Shown here: piece by piece, positions 46,079 to 57,308 of the stretch
Layout of the letters: the number at the start of each line of letters is the position of its first letter
Numbering within the stretch: the stretch's first letter is position 1
Assembly: GCF_012033695.1 (NCBI RefSeq)
Contig: NZ_JAAVJI010000003.1
Span: 372,001 to 436,000 of the forward strand
Length of the DNA stretch: 64,000 bases
Reading direction: 5' to 3'
DNA from: Pseudomonas quercus
Lineage (GTDB): Bacteria; Pseudomonadota; Gammaproteobacteria; Pseudomonadales; Pseudomonadaceae
Notes under the pieces: generated by a model
Seen by the model: only the letters and a program-made list of their open reading frames with translations
The model's database searches: none
Told to the model about the DNA's origin: nothing
Program-made: the position numbers and the translations under genes

Positions 46079-47758
46079 CTAGCGCAGCCGGGCATCGCTG
46101 TGCCGGTTCAGGCCGGTTTGCAAGTAGGCCAGCAAGGCGCTCAAGGGCATGGGCCGGCTGATCAGAAAACCTTGCGCCTGATCGCACCCATAGGCCCTTA
46201 GCTCGTTAAGTTGTTCGGCGGTTTCCACACCTTCGGCCACAACCTCCAAGTGGAGGTTGTGGGCCAGGTTGACCATAGCCCGCACCAGTTGCCGGCTTTC
46301 GGCCCGCTCATTCATATGCGCAACAAAACTGCGATCGATCTTCAACAGCGCAATAGGCAAGCTGCTGAGGTGTACGAAGGAAGAAAAACCGGTGCCAAAA
46401 TCGTCCAGCGAGAAACGCACGCCCAGCTGGCGCAGCGCATCCATGGTATGGCGCACCTGGTCGTTACGGCGCATCACCGCTGTTTCCGTCAGCTCGAACT
46501 CAAGCCAGCTGGCATCGATTCCGCGATCATTGATCAGGCGGCTGAGGGTGCCCAGCAACTGACTGTCCTGAAACTGCCTGAACGAGAGGTTGACTGCCAT
46601 ATGCAAAGGCGCAATACCCGCCTGCCGCAAGGCCTGCATGTCTTCAAGCGCACGTGCGAGCACCCAGTAGCCCAAGGGTACGATCAGCCCGCTCTGCTCG
46701 GCCAACGGCACGAACTCGCTGGGCGCCAATAGCCCTCGCTCGGCATGGCGCCAGCGCACGAGGGCCTCAAGCCCTACGATTCGGCCGTTACCCAGGTCCA
46801 GCCGTGGCTGGTAGTGCATCTCCAGCTCGTCCCTGCGCAGTGCACGGCGAAGTTCACCTTCCAGGTCTACCTTGTTGCGCGCCTGGCGGTTGGCCTGCTC
46901 GTTGAAGACATGAAACGTACAACCCTGGATGCTTTTCGCCTGGCGCATGGCCATGTGCGCATGCCACATCAGCGGGTCGGGGTCTGTACGTTGCCGGCCG
47001 TGGGCGATGCCCAGGCTGCAGCCGATCAGCAGGCTTTCCCCTTCTATCCAATAGGGGTCTGCCAAGGCTTCGGTGATCTGCTCGGCCAGGCGCTCGGCAC
47101 GCGAGGGGTCGCGCTGCGTATCGATCAGCAAGGCAAACTCGTCACCACCCAGGCGTGCCAATTGGTCGCCTGGCGCAAGCTGTGCCTTGAGCCGTGCCAC
47201 CACCTGGCGTATCAGCCCGTCCCCGGCCTGATAGCCCAGGCAATCGTTGGCATGGCGGAAGTTGTCCAGGTCCAGGTGCCCAAGGGCCAGGCCACGGCCG
47301 TCGCCGCTTGCCAGCCGGGCGGCCAACATGGCAAGAAAGCCCTGCCGGTTGGCGATGCCGGTGAGGGTATCCTCCTCCGCCAAGCGCTGCAGCGTGCTCT
47401 GCAACAGGTTGCGCTCCTGCACATGGCGCAAACAACGCCGCAGCGCACTGGCGTCCAGGCCCTGCATGACAAGCCAGTCGCTAGCGCCGGCCGGCGGCTC
47501 GCCTGGCTCGGCTTCTAGCAGCAATACCTGGGGCCAACCGCACCGGCCTGCAGCCGGCTGGCACTCCGGCGTGGCCAATACCACCAGCAGGCCGGCTTCA
47601 GCGGTGACGGTTTCAAGGTCCCAGGGTGGCCCCCACGTGGTTGCCCGTGCCAGCGTCCATGGCCCCCCCAGCGTGTCGAGACAGCTGCGCAACGCAGCCT
47701 CCCACGCATCCTGTTGCGAGATCAACAGCAACCGCAAGGGTTCGGTGAGCGTGGACAA
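46079..47758 (-). CDS. GGDEF-EAL bifunctional c-di-GMP protein
   Basis: 559-residue soluble protein. N-terminal ~120 residues resemble a degenerate receiver-like domain; GGDEF domain about 125-290 with an intact RLGGDEFALL active site; EAL domain about 305-550 with EALVRWRH, NLSFRQF, ELTETAV, DDFGTGFSSF, KIDRSFV and EGVETAEQ, so the phosphodiesterase motifs are complete. The start is a TTG at 47758 supported by AAGGAG five bases upstream; no ATG is available nearby. Confidence 0.9.
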   Translation of the reverse strand: MSTLTEPLRLLLISQQDAWEAALRSCLDTLGGPWTLARATTWGPPWDLETVTAEAGLLVVLATPECQPAAGRCGWPQVLLLEAEPGEPPAGASDWLVMQGLDASALRRCLRHVQERNLLQSTLQRLAEEDTLTGIANRQGFLAMLAARLASGDGRGLALGHLDLDNFRHANDCLGYQAGDGLIRQVVARLKAQLAPGDQLARLGGDEFALLIDTQRDPSRAERLAEQITEALADPYWIEGESLLIGCSLGIAHGRQRTDPDPLMWHAHMAMRQAKSIQGCTFHVFNEQANRQARNKVDLEGELRRALRRDELEMHYQPRLDLGNGRIVGLEALVRWRHAERGLLAPSEFVPLAEQSGLIVPLGYWVLARALEDMQALRQAGIAPLHMAVNLSFRQFQDSQLLGTLSRLINDRGIDASWLEFELTETAVMRRNDQVRHTMDALRQLGVRFSLDDFGTGFSSFVHLSSLPIALLKIDRSFVAHMNERAESRQLVRAMVNLAHNLHLEVVAEGVETAEQLNELRAYGCDQAQGFLISRPMPLSALLAYLQTGLNRHSDARLR

Positions 47759-47858
47759 GCGAGCTCCTTATGAGCGTGAAGACACTTTACGCAGGGGTAG
47801 CACAGGGATGCGCCCTGGAGATGATAATGATTTTCGCTGACACATACGCCACGATCTG

Positions 47859-47892
47859 CGTCATGGCTGTAAGCAGCGCTACGGCCATGACG
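47859..47892. repeat. Inverted repeat between the GGDEF-EAL gene and rep
   Basis: Perfect 9-base arms CGTCATGGC and GCCATGACG; inside them GTA/TAC also pair after one mismatch, leaving an 8-base loop. There is no T-run on either side, so it is not an obvious terminator. It sits about 100 bases upstream of the GGDEF-EAL start and 112 upstream of rep. The 246-base gap (47759-48004) holds no gene. Confidence 0.7.
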
Positions 47893-48004
47893 TAAAAGTA
47901 TCAAAATATATAGAAAATCTCAGGGGGTCGAGAGACGGTCGCGGCAGATAGCGCACGCCCTGCTAAAATGCGCGACCTTTTTTTGGCAAACCTATCTGGA
48001 ATTC

Positions 48005-50604
<2,600 letters not shown>

Positions 50605-50606
50605 TC

Positions 50607-50927
50607 TCAGCGTGACAAGTCGATGCTCACCAACGTGCCGTCGATAAACTTCAGCTGGTAGGTCGCACCATTGCGAGGCCCGTACACCCAGTGTTCAATG
50701 GTAGCTGCCTGGGCGCGCCGGGTGCCGTCGGCGGCCAGCGCTGCCGGGATCACTTCACGGTGCACGGGTGGGCCGCATTTTTTCTGCACGGCATAGGTGG
50801 ACGCCCCCTCGGATACAAGGGCCGTGCCACAGCGCAGGTCGGCCTGAGCCAAGCTTTGAACGCCTAGAACGGCGTATCCTGCCATGAGCAGGCGCCGGGC
50901 ATGCCTTGAAAACAGCGGTGTGTTCAT
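50607..50927 (-). CDS. DUF2845 exported protein
   Basis: 106-residue protein with a signal peptide (MNTPLFSRHARRLLMAGYAVLGVQSLAQA) and the DUF2845 core: LRCGTALVSEGASTYAVQKKCGPP with two cysteines, then IEHWVYGPRNGATYQLKFIDGTLVSID. Function unknown; it probably folds as a small beta-rich periplasmic domain. Convergent with xpt, two bases between stops. Confidence 0.85.
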   Translation of the reverse strand: MNTPLFSRHARRLLMAGYAVLGVQSLAQADLRCGTALVSEGASTYAVQKKCGPPVHREVIPAALAADGTRRAQAATIEHWVYGPRNGATYQLKFIDGTLVSIDLSR

Positions 50928-50948
50928 GGGTGATACTTTTTAAAAAGG

Positions 50949-52847
50949 TTACAGTCGGGTCGCCTGCAGCCCTGCCAGCAACAGCCGTTGCTCAAGCTGT
51001 TCACGCAGGCCTGAAGGCGCGTCCAGGCGCATGCGCGCCAGTTCCTCAGGGTACAACGAGGCGTCAGGCGCCTCCAGTGCAGCACGCCCAAGGTCCAGCA
51101 GCTCGGTGAAATGGAACTTGCTTTTCACCCAATTCAACGCTCGCAGCAGGTCCTTCTCGGTGGCAGTGAAATCGCTGCCCAACGGGTATTCGGGGAAGAC
51201 GTGAGGCTGCCGGGCACGGATGTCTTCCAGCCACTGCGGCGTATTATCGGTAAAACGTTGGTCCAGGCGAAAGTCGCGAGGCAACTTGCCTGCCATTTGC
51301 GCCTGGTCCAGCAGGGCGGGTTGGAAGCGCGAGTCAGCGATGTTCAACAACGCTTCTATCACCTGCGCGTCGCTTTTGCCGCGCAGGTCGGCGATGCCGT
51401 ACTCCGTGATCACGATATCGCGCAAATGCCGAGGGATCGTGCACTGCCCCTGCTCCCAGACAATGTTCGACGTTACCGTGCCGCCGCTTTCACGCCAGCT
51501 GCGCAGCAGGAGAATAGAGCGAGCGCCCTCCAGTTCCTGCCCCTGCACCACAAAATCGAACTGCCCGCCTACGCCACTGAGTACACGCCCATCGGGTAAC
51601 TGATCGGACGCCGCAGCGCCTAGCAGATTGACACTCAGCACGGTGTTCATGAACCGTGCATGAGTACGCTGCTGGCGCTTGAGTGTTTCGTCGCCATACA
51701 GCGTGTTCACATAGCTGATGGCGGTCATGGCGAAGCGCGCCCGGGCCTCCATGGGCATTTCCCGTAAACGTGCATAGAACGACGAAGGCCCTAGGAAAAA
51801 GCCGCCGTGCAACACCGCGCCTTCCGTGTCCAGCACAGGGTCGGGCCCTTCCGGCCCACCCAGCACACGGCGGCGCAGTATGCCTGCGTCGGCCAGCACC
51901 AGCAGGCCGTTCACAAACATTTCGCTGCATCCGTACAGGCCTGTCGCGAAGGGCGCCAGCCCGCCTTCCTGATGGATCAAGCCGGCCCACTGGCCTGTCT
52001 GGGCCTCATCGATCACCGTACGGTACGCCGGGTTATCGGCTTGCCGGGTAAGCAGTGCAGCCGTGATCGCATCGCCTAATGCGCCAATACCGATCTGTAG
52101 CGTGCCGCCATCCTGGACCAGGGTACTGGCGTGCAGGCCGATGAAATGCTCGCGAATACCTACTGGTTGATTAGGGGTGGAGAACAGCGTGCTGTGCTCG
52201 GGTGTATCGATCAGCAGGTCGAATTGCTCCCGGGGTAACTCGGCATCGCCAGGCATGTAAGGCAGGTCGGCATGTACCTGGCCCAACACCAGAATGGCCT
52301 GGCCTTCCCAGCGTCGACGCTCCAGCATAGGTAGCAGGTCAAGGGTGATGTCAGGGTTGCAGCTCACGCTGAGAAAGCCTGAGCGTTCGGGGGCTTCGGC
52401 CACCAGTTGTGCAACCAGGTTGATACCCTGTGCGTTGATATCCCGTGCCGCATGACTGTAATTGCTGCTGACATAGGCCTGCTGAGCCTGCTGGCTGCTC
52501 CCCGTAGCACCGGCCTGCATGAAAAACTGTTCGATGCGTACATTAGGCGGCAACGCATCGGTAGCCAGGTCTGCTACGAAGTCCAGTTCCAGGTAGTCGC
52601 CATATACGCGCTCGATGAAAGGCTCAAGGAAGCGGCGTTGCAGGCCATCGCCCAACGATGGACGGCTCAGGCACAGGGCGGTATAGACCGTAAGTTGCCG
52701 TTCAGGAAGTGCCTTGATGCGGGCGTACAGTGCATTCACGAAGCGGTTCGGCTTGCCAAGGCCCAGGGGAAGGCCCAATCGGATATGTGCGGGCAGGCGT
52801 TCCAGCACCACATCAACCGCACGTTCCAGGCTTACCACTTCAGTCAT
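50949..52847 (-). CDS. Acetyl-CoA hydrolase/transferase family protein
   Basis: 632-residue CoA-transferase-family protein. The C-terminal half carries the hydrolase domain (SQVGIGALGDAITAALL-like stretch, GGQFDFVVQGQELEGARSI, VITEYGIADLRGKSDAQVI). The start at 52847 (MTEVVSLERAV) has GGGAGG upstream; 42 further codons are open but unsupported. Substrate not assignable: acetyl-CoA or short acyl-CoA:acid transfer. Confidence 0.88.
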   Translation of the reverse strand: MTEVVSLERAVDVVLERLPAHIRLGLPLGLGKPNRFVNALYARIKALPERQLTVYTALCLSRPSLGDGLQRRFLEPFIERVYGDYLELDFVADLATDALPPNVRIEQFFMQAGATGSSQQAQQAYVSSNYSHAARDINAQGINLVAQLVAEAPERSGFLSVSCNPDITLDLLPMLERRRWEGQAILVLGQVHADLPYMPGDAELPREQFDLLIDTPEHSTLFSTPNQPVGIREHFIGLHASTLVQDGGTLQIGIGALGDAITAALLTRQADNPAYRTVIDEAQTGQWAGLIHQEGGLAPFATGLYGCSEMFVNGLLVLADAGILRRRVLGGPEGPDPVLDTEGAVLHGGFFLGPSSFYARLREMPMEARARFAMTAISYVNTLYGDETLKRQQRTHARFMNTVLSVNLLGAAASDQLPDGRVLSGVGGQFDFVVQGQELEGARSILLLRSWRESGGTVTSNIVWEQGQCTIPRHLRDIVITEYGIADLRGKSDAQVIEALLNIADSRFQPALLDQAQMAGKLPRDFRLDQRFTDNTPQWLEDIRARQPHVFPEYPLGSDFTATEKDLLRALNWVKSKFHFTELLDLGRAALEAPDASLYPEELARMRLDAPSGLREQLEQRLLLAGLQATRL

Positions 52848-53177
52848 CACAACCTCCCTTTCGGATGCTTTGGTGATTATGACCGCAGGGTGGCGGAATG
52901 TTTCGGTATTGCTGACGTAAGCACATGGTGCCCGCTCAAGCGCAGAAGCCATGCCCACCACAGCACCCTGCAAGATCGGTTGCAGTCGAAGGCGAATCCG
53001 GAGCTCGTTTCACGCTACGTACTTGCCTAAGTTCGCCCGCTGCGCGCGGGCTCCCGCAGGATCGCTCCACCTGTATCAGGAACCTATCCCGCATCAGGCG
53101 CCTTGCACAGCACCCTGCAGGACCGGTTGTAGCCGAAGGCGCAGGCCGGGAACCTGCCGAATCTTTTGCTGCAGCTT
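52848..53177. other. Intergenic region with direct repeats flanking a REP-like hairpin
   Basis: A 330-base gap with no gene. Two 36-base direct repeats (52959-52994 and 53106-53141; 4 mismatches), both starting CACAGCACCCTGCA, bracket a REP-like element at 53032-53060 with stem CCCGC-TGCGC-GCGGG followed by CTCCCGCAGG. Confidence 0.6.
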
Positions 53178-53726
53178 CTAGAAATTCGCGGGCGTGGCTG
53201 CGCTGATCAGCCGTGCTGGAACATCATAAGGGTTGCGGAAACGATGCGGGCGTGAGCTTTCAAAGTAATAGCTGTCGCCGGCTTCCAGTACGAACGTGTC
53301 CAGGCCAACGACCAGCTCCAACCGGCCTTCCAGAAGAATGCCCGTTTCCTCGCCATCGTGGGTGAGCATTTCTTCGCCCGTGTCAGCGCCAGGGGGATAG
53401 ATTTCCGAAAGGAAGGCAATGGCCCGGCTGGAATGGCCGCGCCCTACCAGTTTCATGGTGACTTCGCCGTCTGAAATGTCGATCAGCTCGTGGGCTTTGT
53501 ACACAATTTGCGCAGAGCTTTCAGGCGCCAATTCTTCGGAAAAGAATTCCACCATTGACATAGGGATGCCGCTCAACACCTTTCGCAAGGAACTGATCGA
53601 AGGGCTTACGCTGTTTTTCTCGATCATCGAGATGGTGCTGTTGGTCACCCCCGCACGTTTGGCCAGCTCCCGTTGAGACAGGCCCTTGAGCTTGCGGATG
53701 GCTTGCAATCGTTCACCGACGTCCAA
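53178..53726 (-). CDS. pauR: Polyamine catabolism regulator PauR (XRE-cupin)
   Basis: 182-residue regulator with an N-terminal XRE helix-turn-helix (LQAIRKLKGLSQRELAKRAGVTNSTISMIE, residues 7-36) and a C-terminal cupin (about 110-180, GEEMLTHDGEETGILLEGRLELVV). The start is TTG at 53726, with GGAGGG 8 bases upstream; ATG codons in frame only lie much further out. In P. aeruginosa PauR represses polyamine (putrescine, cadaverine) pathways. Neighbouring dad and pau genes support the name. Confidence 0.88.
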   Translation of the reverse strand: MDVGERLQAIRKLKGLSQRELAKRAGVTNSTISMIEKNSVSPSISSLRKVLSGIPMSMVEFFSEELAPESSAQIVYKAHELIDISDGEVTMKLVGRGHSSRAIAFLSEIYPPGADTGEEMLTHDGEETGILLEGRLELVVGLDTFVLEAGDSYYFESSRPHRFRNPYDVPARLISAATPANF

Positions 53727-53831
53727 TGGCGGGACCCTCCCCGGGGTATCTGCTGGAAATAATGAACAGCATGATGGCAACAGTGTTCAGTATTTACAAC
53801 AGCCGTACCGGGCCAAGGGTTTAGGGACGGG

Positions 53832-54902
53832 CTATTCGCTGTACACCAAGGGTACACGCTTCAGGTTGCAGAACAGCTGGTAAGGAATGGTATTGGCCCA
53901 GGTTGCCACTTCGCTGGCTAGCACTTGGCGGCCCCACAACTCCACCAGGCTGCCAACCGTCGCCTCTGGCACATCCGTGAGATCAATGCACAGCATGTCC
54001 ATAGACACCCGCCCCAGCAATTGGCTGCGCTTGCCAGCCACCACGACAGGCGTCCCAGTGGGCGCATGGCGCGGATAGCCATCGGCGTAACCCATGGCCA
54101 CCACACCCACCCGCATGGGCCGCTCCGTTACAAAATGCTGCCCATACCCGATAGGTTCACCTGCCGGTAGCTCGCGCACACTGATCACCCGTGACTCCAG
54201 GATCATGACAGCCTTGAGCGCATCGGCATTGGCCTGGGCGTGCTCAAAGGGCGTGGCACCGTACAGCATGATACCGGGCCGCACCCAATCGCTTTTCACC
54301 TGAGGCCAACCCAATACAGCGGGGGAATTGCGCAGGCTTGTTTCAGCCTGTAGCCCTTCAGTGGCTTGGGTAAACTGCGCCACCTGCTCCAGGCTTCGGG
54401 GGTTGTCCAGCTCGTCGGCGCTGGAGAAATGGCTCATCAGCACTACTTTCGCGACCTTGCCAGTAGCCAGCAGGCGCTGATAGGCCTGAGCATATTCAGC
54501 AGGGCTTACACCGACGCGGTGCATGCCCGAGTCCATTTTCAACCAGACGGTCAAAGGCCCTTGCAGTACGGCCTGCTCGATAACGTCGACCTGCCACAGC
54601 GAATGCACGACACACCACAGGCGATGCTCGATGATAAGCGGTAGCTCACTGGCCTCGAAAAACCCCTCAAGCAAAAGAATGGGCGCCTGAAGTCCCGCTT
54701 CGCGCAGCGCCAGTGCTTCTTCAATACAGGCCACGGCAAAACCGTCGGCGCTATCTGCCAGTGTTTGCGCGCACTGTACTGCGCCATGGCCATACGCATC
54801 GGCTTTGATCACGGCCAAGGCACGGGCGCCCGCCAGCTCGCGAGCAAACTGGTAATTGTCACGTAGGGCTTGAAGGTCGATGAGGGCACGGGCGGGGCGC
54901 AT
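53832..54902 (-). CDS. dadX: Catabolic alanine racemase
   Basis: 356-residue PLP enzyme. PLP lysine in [13 protein letters not shown] near residue 34; the second active-site Tyr of family in [12 protein letters not shown]-terminal beta domain. Position with dadA, ridA and lrp identifies the catabolic DadX rather than the biosynthetic Alr. A terminator (54933-54964) stands between it and ridA, so it needs read-through or its own promoter. Confidence 0.93.
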   Translation of the reverse strand: MRPARALIDLQALRDNYQFARELAGARALAVIKADAYGHGAVQCAQTLADSADGFAVACIEEALALREAGLQAPILLLEGFFEASELPLIIEHRLWCVVHSLWQVDVIEQAVLQGPLTVWLKMDSGMHRVGVSPAEYAQAYQRLLATGKVAKVVLMSHFSSADELDNPRSLEQVAQFTQATEGLQAETSLRNSPAVLGWPQVKSDWVRPGIMLYGATPFEHAQANADALKAVMILESRVISVRELPAGEPIGYGQHFVTERPMRVGVVAMGYADGYPRHAPTGTPVVVAGKRSQLLGRVSMDMLCIDLTDVPEATVGSLVELWGRQVLASEVATWANTIPYQLFCNLKRVPLVYSE

Positions 54903-54932
54903 GGAAGTGCTCGTTCAAGGTTAAAACACAAT

Positions 54933-54964
54933 AAAAAACCCGGCTGCTTCATAAGCAGGCCGGG
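54933..54964 (-). terminator. Intrinsic terminator between ridA and dadX
   Basis: Stem CCCGGC (54939-54944)/GCCGGG (54959-54964) continued by GCTT/AAGC, with a small internal bulge and a 3-base loop; on the minus strand it is followed by a T-run (complement of AAAAAA, 54933-54938). It ends dadA-ridA transcription. Confidence 0.8.
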
Positions 54965-54974
54965 CGAGGAAGCA

Positions 54975-55328
54975 TTACTTGAGGGCAGCGGTAACCGACA
55001 ACTCTACGAGAATGCCCGGCTCGCACAGCTTGGCTTCTACAGTGGCGCGGGCCGGTGCTACGCCCTTGGGTAGCCATTGGTCCCAAACGGCGTTCATGCC
55101 CTTAAAGTGGGCATCGATGTCTTTCAGGTAAATGGTGACTGACAGCAAATGTTCCTTGCTGGAGCCTGCCAGGTCGAGCAAGCGCTCAATACTGCCCAAG
55201 GTTTCCCGGGTCTGCTGCTCGATGCTGGCGTTCAAATCATCGCCAACCTGCCCTCCCAGATACACCACGCCATTGTGGGTGACAATCTGGCTCATGCGCT
55301 CATTGGTGAGCTGGCGCTGGATGACCAT
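54975..55328 (-). CDS. ridA: RidA family enamine/imine deaminase
   Basis: 117-residue Rid protein. The catalytic Arg lies in [13 protein letters not shown], and [16 protein letters not shown] opens it. RidA hydrolyses reactive enamines such as those made by amino-acid oxidation, a natural partner for DadA. Its first 29 bases overlap the dadA 3' end. Confidence 0.92.
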   Translation of the reverse strand: MVIQRQLTNERMSQIVTHNGVVYLGGQVGDDLNASIEQQTRETLGSIERLLDLAGSSKEHLLSVTIYLKDIDAHFKGMNAVWDQWLPKGVAPARATVEAKLCEPGILVELSVTAALK

Positions 55329-56601
55329 GCCGGGCGTTCTCCTGTGAATGGGTGTAGCGGGATATATCAAGGCCCTGGGCGCTGATCTGCGGTTTCTTGC
55401 GTGCCATCAGGTCCGCCAGCAGGCGGCCAGAGCCGCAGGCCATGGTCCAACCCAAGGTGCCATGCCCGGTATTGAGGAACAGGTTGCGCAGGGCGGTGCC
55501 GCCTACGATAGGCGTACCGTCCGGCGTCGTCGGCCGCAGGCCAGTCCAGAAGCTGGCTTGAGCCAAGTCACCGCCCCGAGGATAGAGATCATTCACGATC
55601 ATCTCCAGCGTTTCACGCCGGCGCGGATTGAGTGACAGGTCAAAACCGGCGATTTCCGCCATGCCGCCCACACGAATCCGGTTGTCAAAACGTGTAAGGG
55701 CTACCTTGTAGGTCTCATCCAGAATGGTAGAGGCCGGTGCCATGGCGGGATCGGTAATAGGAACAGTCAGCGAATAGCCCTTGAGGGGATACACCGGTGC
55801 CTTGATACCCAGTGGTTTAAGCAGGGCTGGCGAGTAACTGCCCAGCGCCAGCACATACCGGTCGGCTGTTTCCAGCTTCCCGTCTATCATCACGCCTTTT
55901 ACCTCACCACCGGCCTGCACCAAGCGCTCGATGGTCTGGCCAAAGCGAAACTCGACACCCAGGGCCTGGGCCATTTGCGCCAGGCGAGTGGTAAACATCT
56001 GGCAATCGCCGGTCTGGTCGTTGGGCAGCCGTAGCGCCCCTACCAACAGATCGCCTGTGGCCGCCAAGGCTGGCTCCACGCGTGCGATGCCAGCACGGTC
56101 AAGCACTTCGAACGGCACCCCGGACTGCTTGAGCACCGCAATGTCCTTTGCCGCGTTATCTAACTGTTCCTGCGTGCGAAACACCTGTGTGGTGCCCAGG
56201 GTGCGGCCTTCGTAGGCAATGCCTGTTTCGGCACGCAACTCATCGAGGCAATCGCGGCTGTATTCGGACAGCCGCACCATGCGCTCTTTGTTGATGGCGT
56301 AGCGGCTGGCCGTGCAGTTGCGCAGCATCTGCGCCATCCACAGGTACTGATCCAGGCTGCCGGTTGCCTTGATAGCGAGCGGCGCATGGCGCTGGGCAAG
56401 CCAGGACAGAGCCTTGAGGGGAATGCCAGGGGCCGCCCAGGGAGACGCGTAGCCTGGAGACACCTGGCCCGCGTTGGCAAAGCTGGTTTCCATCGCCACC
56501 GCTGGCTGGCGGTCTACCACCACTACCTCGAACCCTTGCCGGGCAAGGTAATACGCCGTGGTTGTGCCAATGACACCGCTGCCCAGCACCAGAACTCGCA
56601 T
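55300..56601 (-). CDS. dadA: D-amino acid dehydrogenase DadA
   Basis: 433-residue FAD enzyme that oxidises D-alanine and other D-amino acids to oxo acids at the membrane. FAD motif [26 protein letters not shown] at the N terminus, and [23 protein letters not shown], a DadA hallmark. GGAG precedes the ATG at 56601. The stop falls inside ridA. Divergent from lrp; the 156-base gap (56602-56757) carries AT-rich Lrp-type sequence. Confidence 0.95.
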   Translation of the reverse strand: MRVLVLGSGVIGTTTAYYLARQGFEVVVVDRQPAVAMETSFANAGQVSPGYASPWAAPGIPLKALSWLAQRHAPLAIKATGSLDQYLWMAQMLRNCTASRYAINKERMVRLSEYSRDCLDELRAETGIAYEGRTLGTTQVFRTQEQLDNAAKDIAVLKQSGVPFEVLDRAGIARVEPALAATGDLLVGALRLPNDQTGDCQMFTTRLAQMAQALGVEFRFGQTIERLVQAGGEVKGVMIDGKLETADRYVLALGSYSPALLKPLGIKAPVYPLKGYSLTVPITDPAMAPASTILDETYKVALTRFDNRIRVGGMAEIAGFDLSLNPRRRETLEMIVNDLYPRGGDLAQASFWTGLRPTTPDGTPIVGGTALRNLFLNTGHGTLGWTMACGSGRLLADLMARKKPQISAQGLDISRYTHSQENARHGHPAPAHQ

Positions 56602-56757
56602 GTTCAACTCCTGGAACGCGGGCAGCCCGCAGTCCGACTGTATAAGTGGCGAAATAGCGGCAGTATAAGGAGTCAAAACCAGTGCTATTCACTATATACG
56701 AGGCTATATTTGGAGGGAATTCTCGGCAGAATCGGCTTTTTTGGAGGGGCATCACCT

Positions 56758-57246
56758 ATGCGCACCCAGCATCAGACCAAGCGTGAGCTGGACAGGATCG
56801 ATCGCAGCATCCTGCGGCTGCTACAGGCTGACGGGCGCTTGTCCTTTACCGAACTGGGCGAAAAGGTGGGCCTGTCGACCACGCCTTGCACGGAACGCGT
56901 ACGGCGCCTGGAACGGGAAGGCATCATCATGGGCTACTACGCGCGCCTCAACCCACAGCACCTCAAAGGCAGCCTGCTGGTGTTCGTAGAGATTAGCCTG
57001 GATTACAAGTCGGGTGACACCTTCGAGGAATTCCGTAGGGCCGTACTCAAGTTGCCGCACGTACTGGAATGCCACTTGGTCTCTGGCGACTTCGATTACT
57101 TGGTCAAGGCCCGCATTTCGGAAATGGCGTCCTATCGCAAATTGCTGGGCGACATTTTGCTGAAGCTGCCCCATGTGCGCGAATCCAAAAGCTATATCGT
57201 GATGGAAGAAGTAAAAGAAAGCCTCACCTTGCCAGTGCCTGACTGA
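56758..57246 (+). CDS. Lrp/AsnC regulator of D-alanine catabolism (DadR-type)
   Basis: 162-residue Lrp-family protein. N-terminal helix-turn-helix (LDRIDRSILRLLQADGRLSFTELGEKVGLSTTPCTERVRRLEREG) and a C-terminal RAM effector domain. Closely Lrp-like by length and pattern. TTGGAGGGG precedes the ATG. Its divergence from dadA makes dadA the obvious target, with alanine as inducer in related systems. Whether to call it lrp or dadR is a matter of convention. Confidence 0.92.
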   Translation: MRTQHQTKRELDRIDRSILRLLQADGRLSFTELGEKVGLSTTPCTERVRRLEREGIIMGYYARLNPQHLKGSLLVFVEISLDYKSGDTFEEFRRAVLKLPHVLECHLVSGDFDYLVKARISEMASYRKLLGDILLKLPHVRESKSYIVMEEVKESLTLPVPD

Positions 57247-57308
57247 ATTCGCCCCCCACGCGGCAAGCTGTTAAATTTAGCTAACACCCCTTTCCACAGG
57301 ACGGTCCC

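Noticed and set aside
56386..56757. N-terminal extension of the Lrp-type regulator
   Set aside because: It is antisense to dadA and runs through the promoter gap; the ATG at 56758 has a strong GGAGGGG site and the family length.
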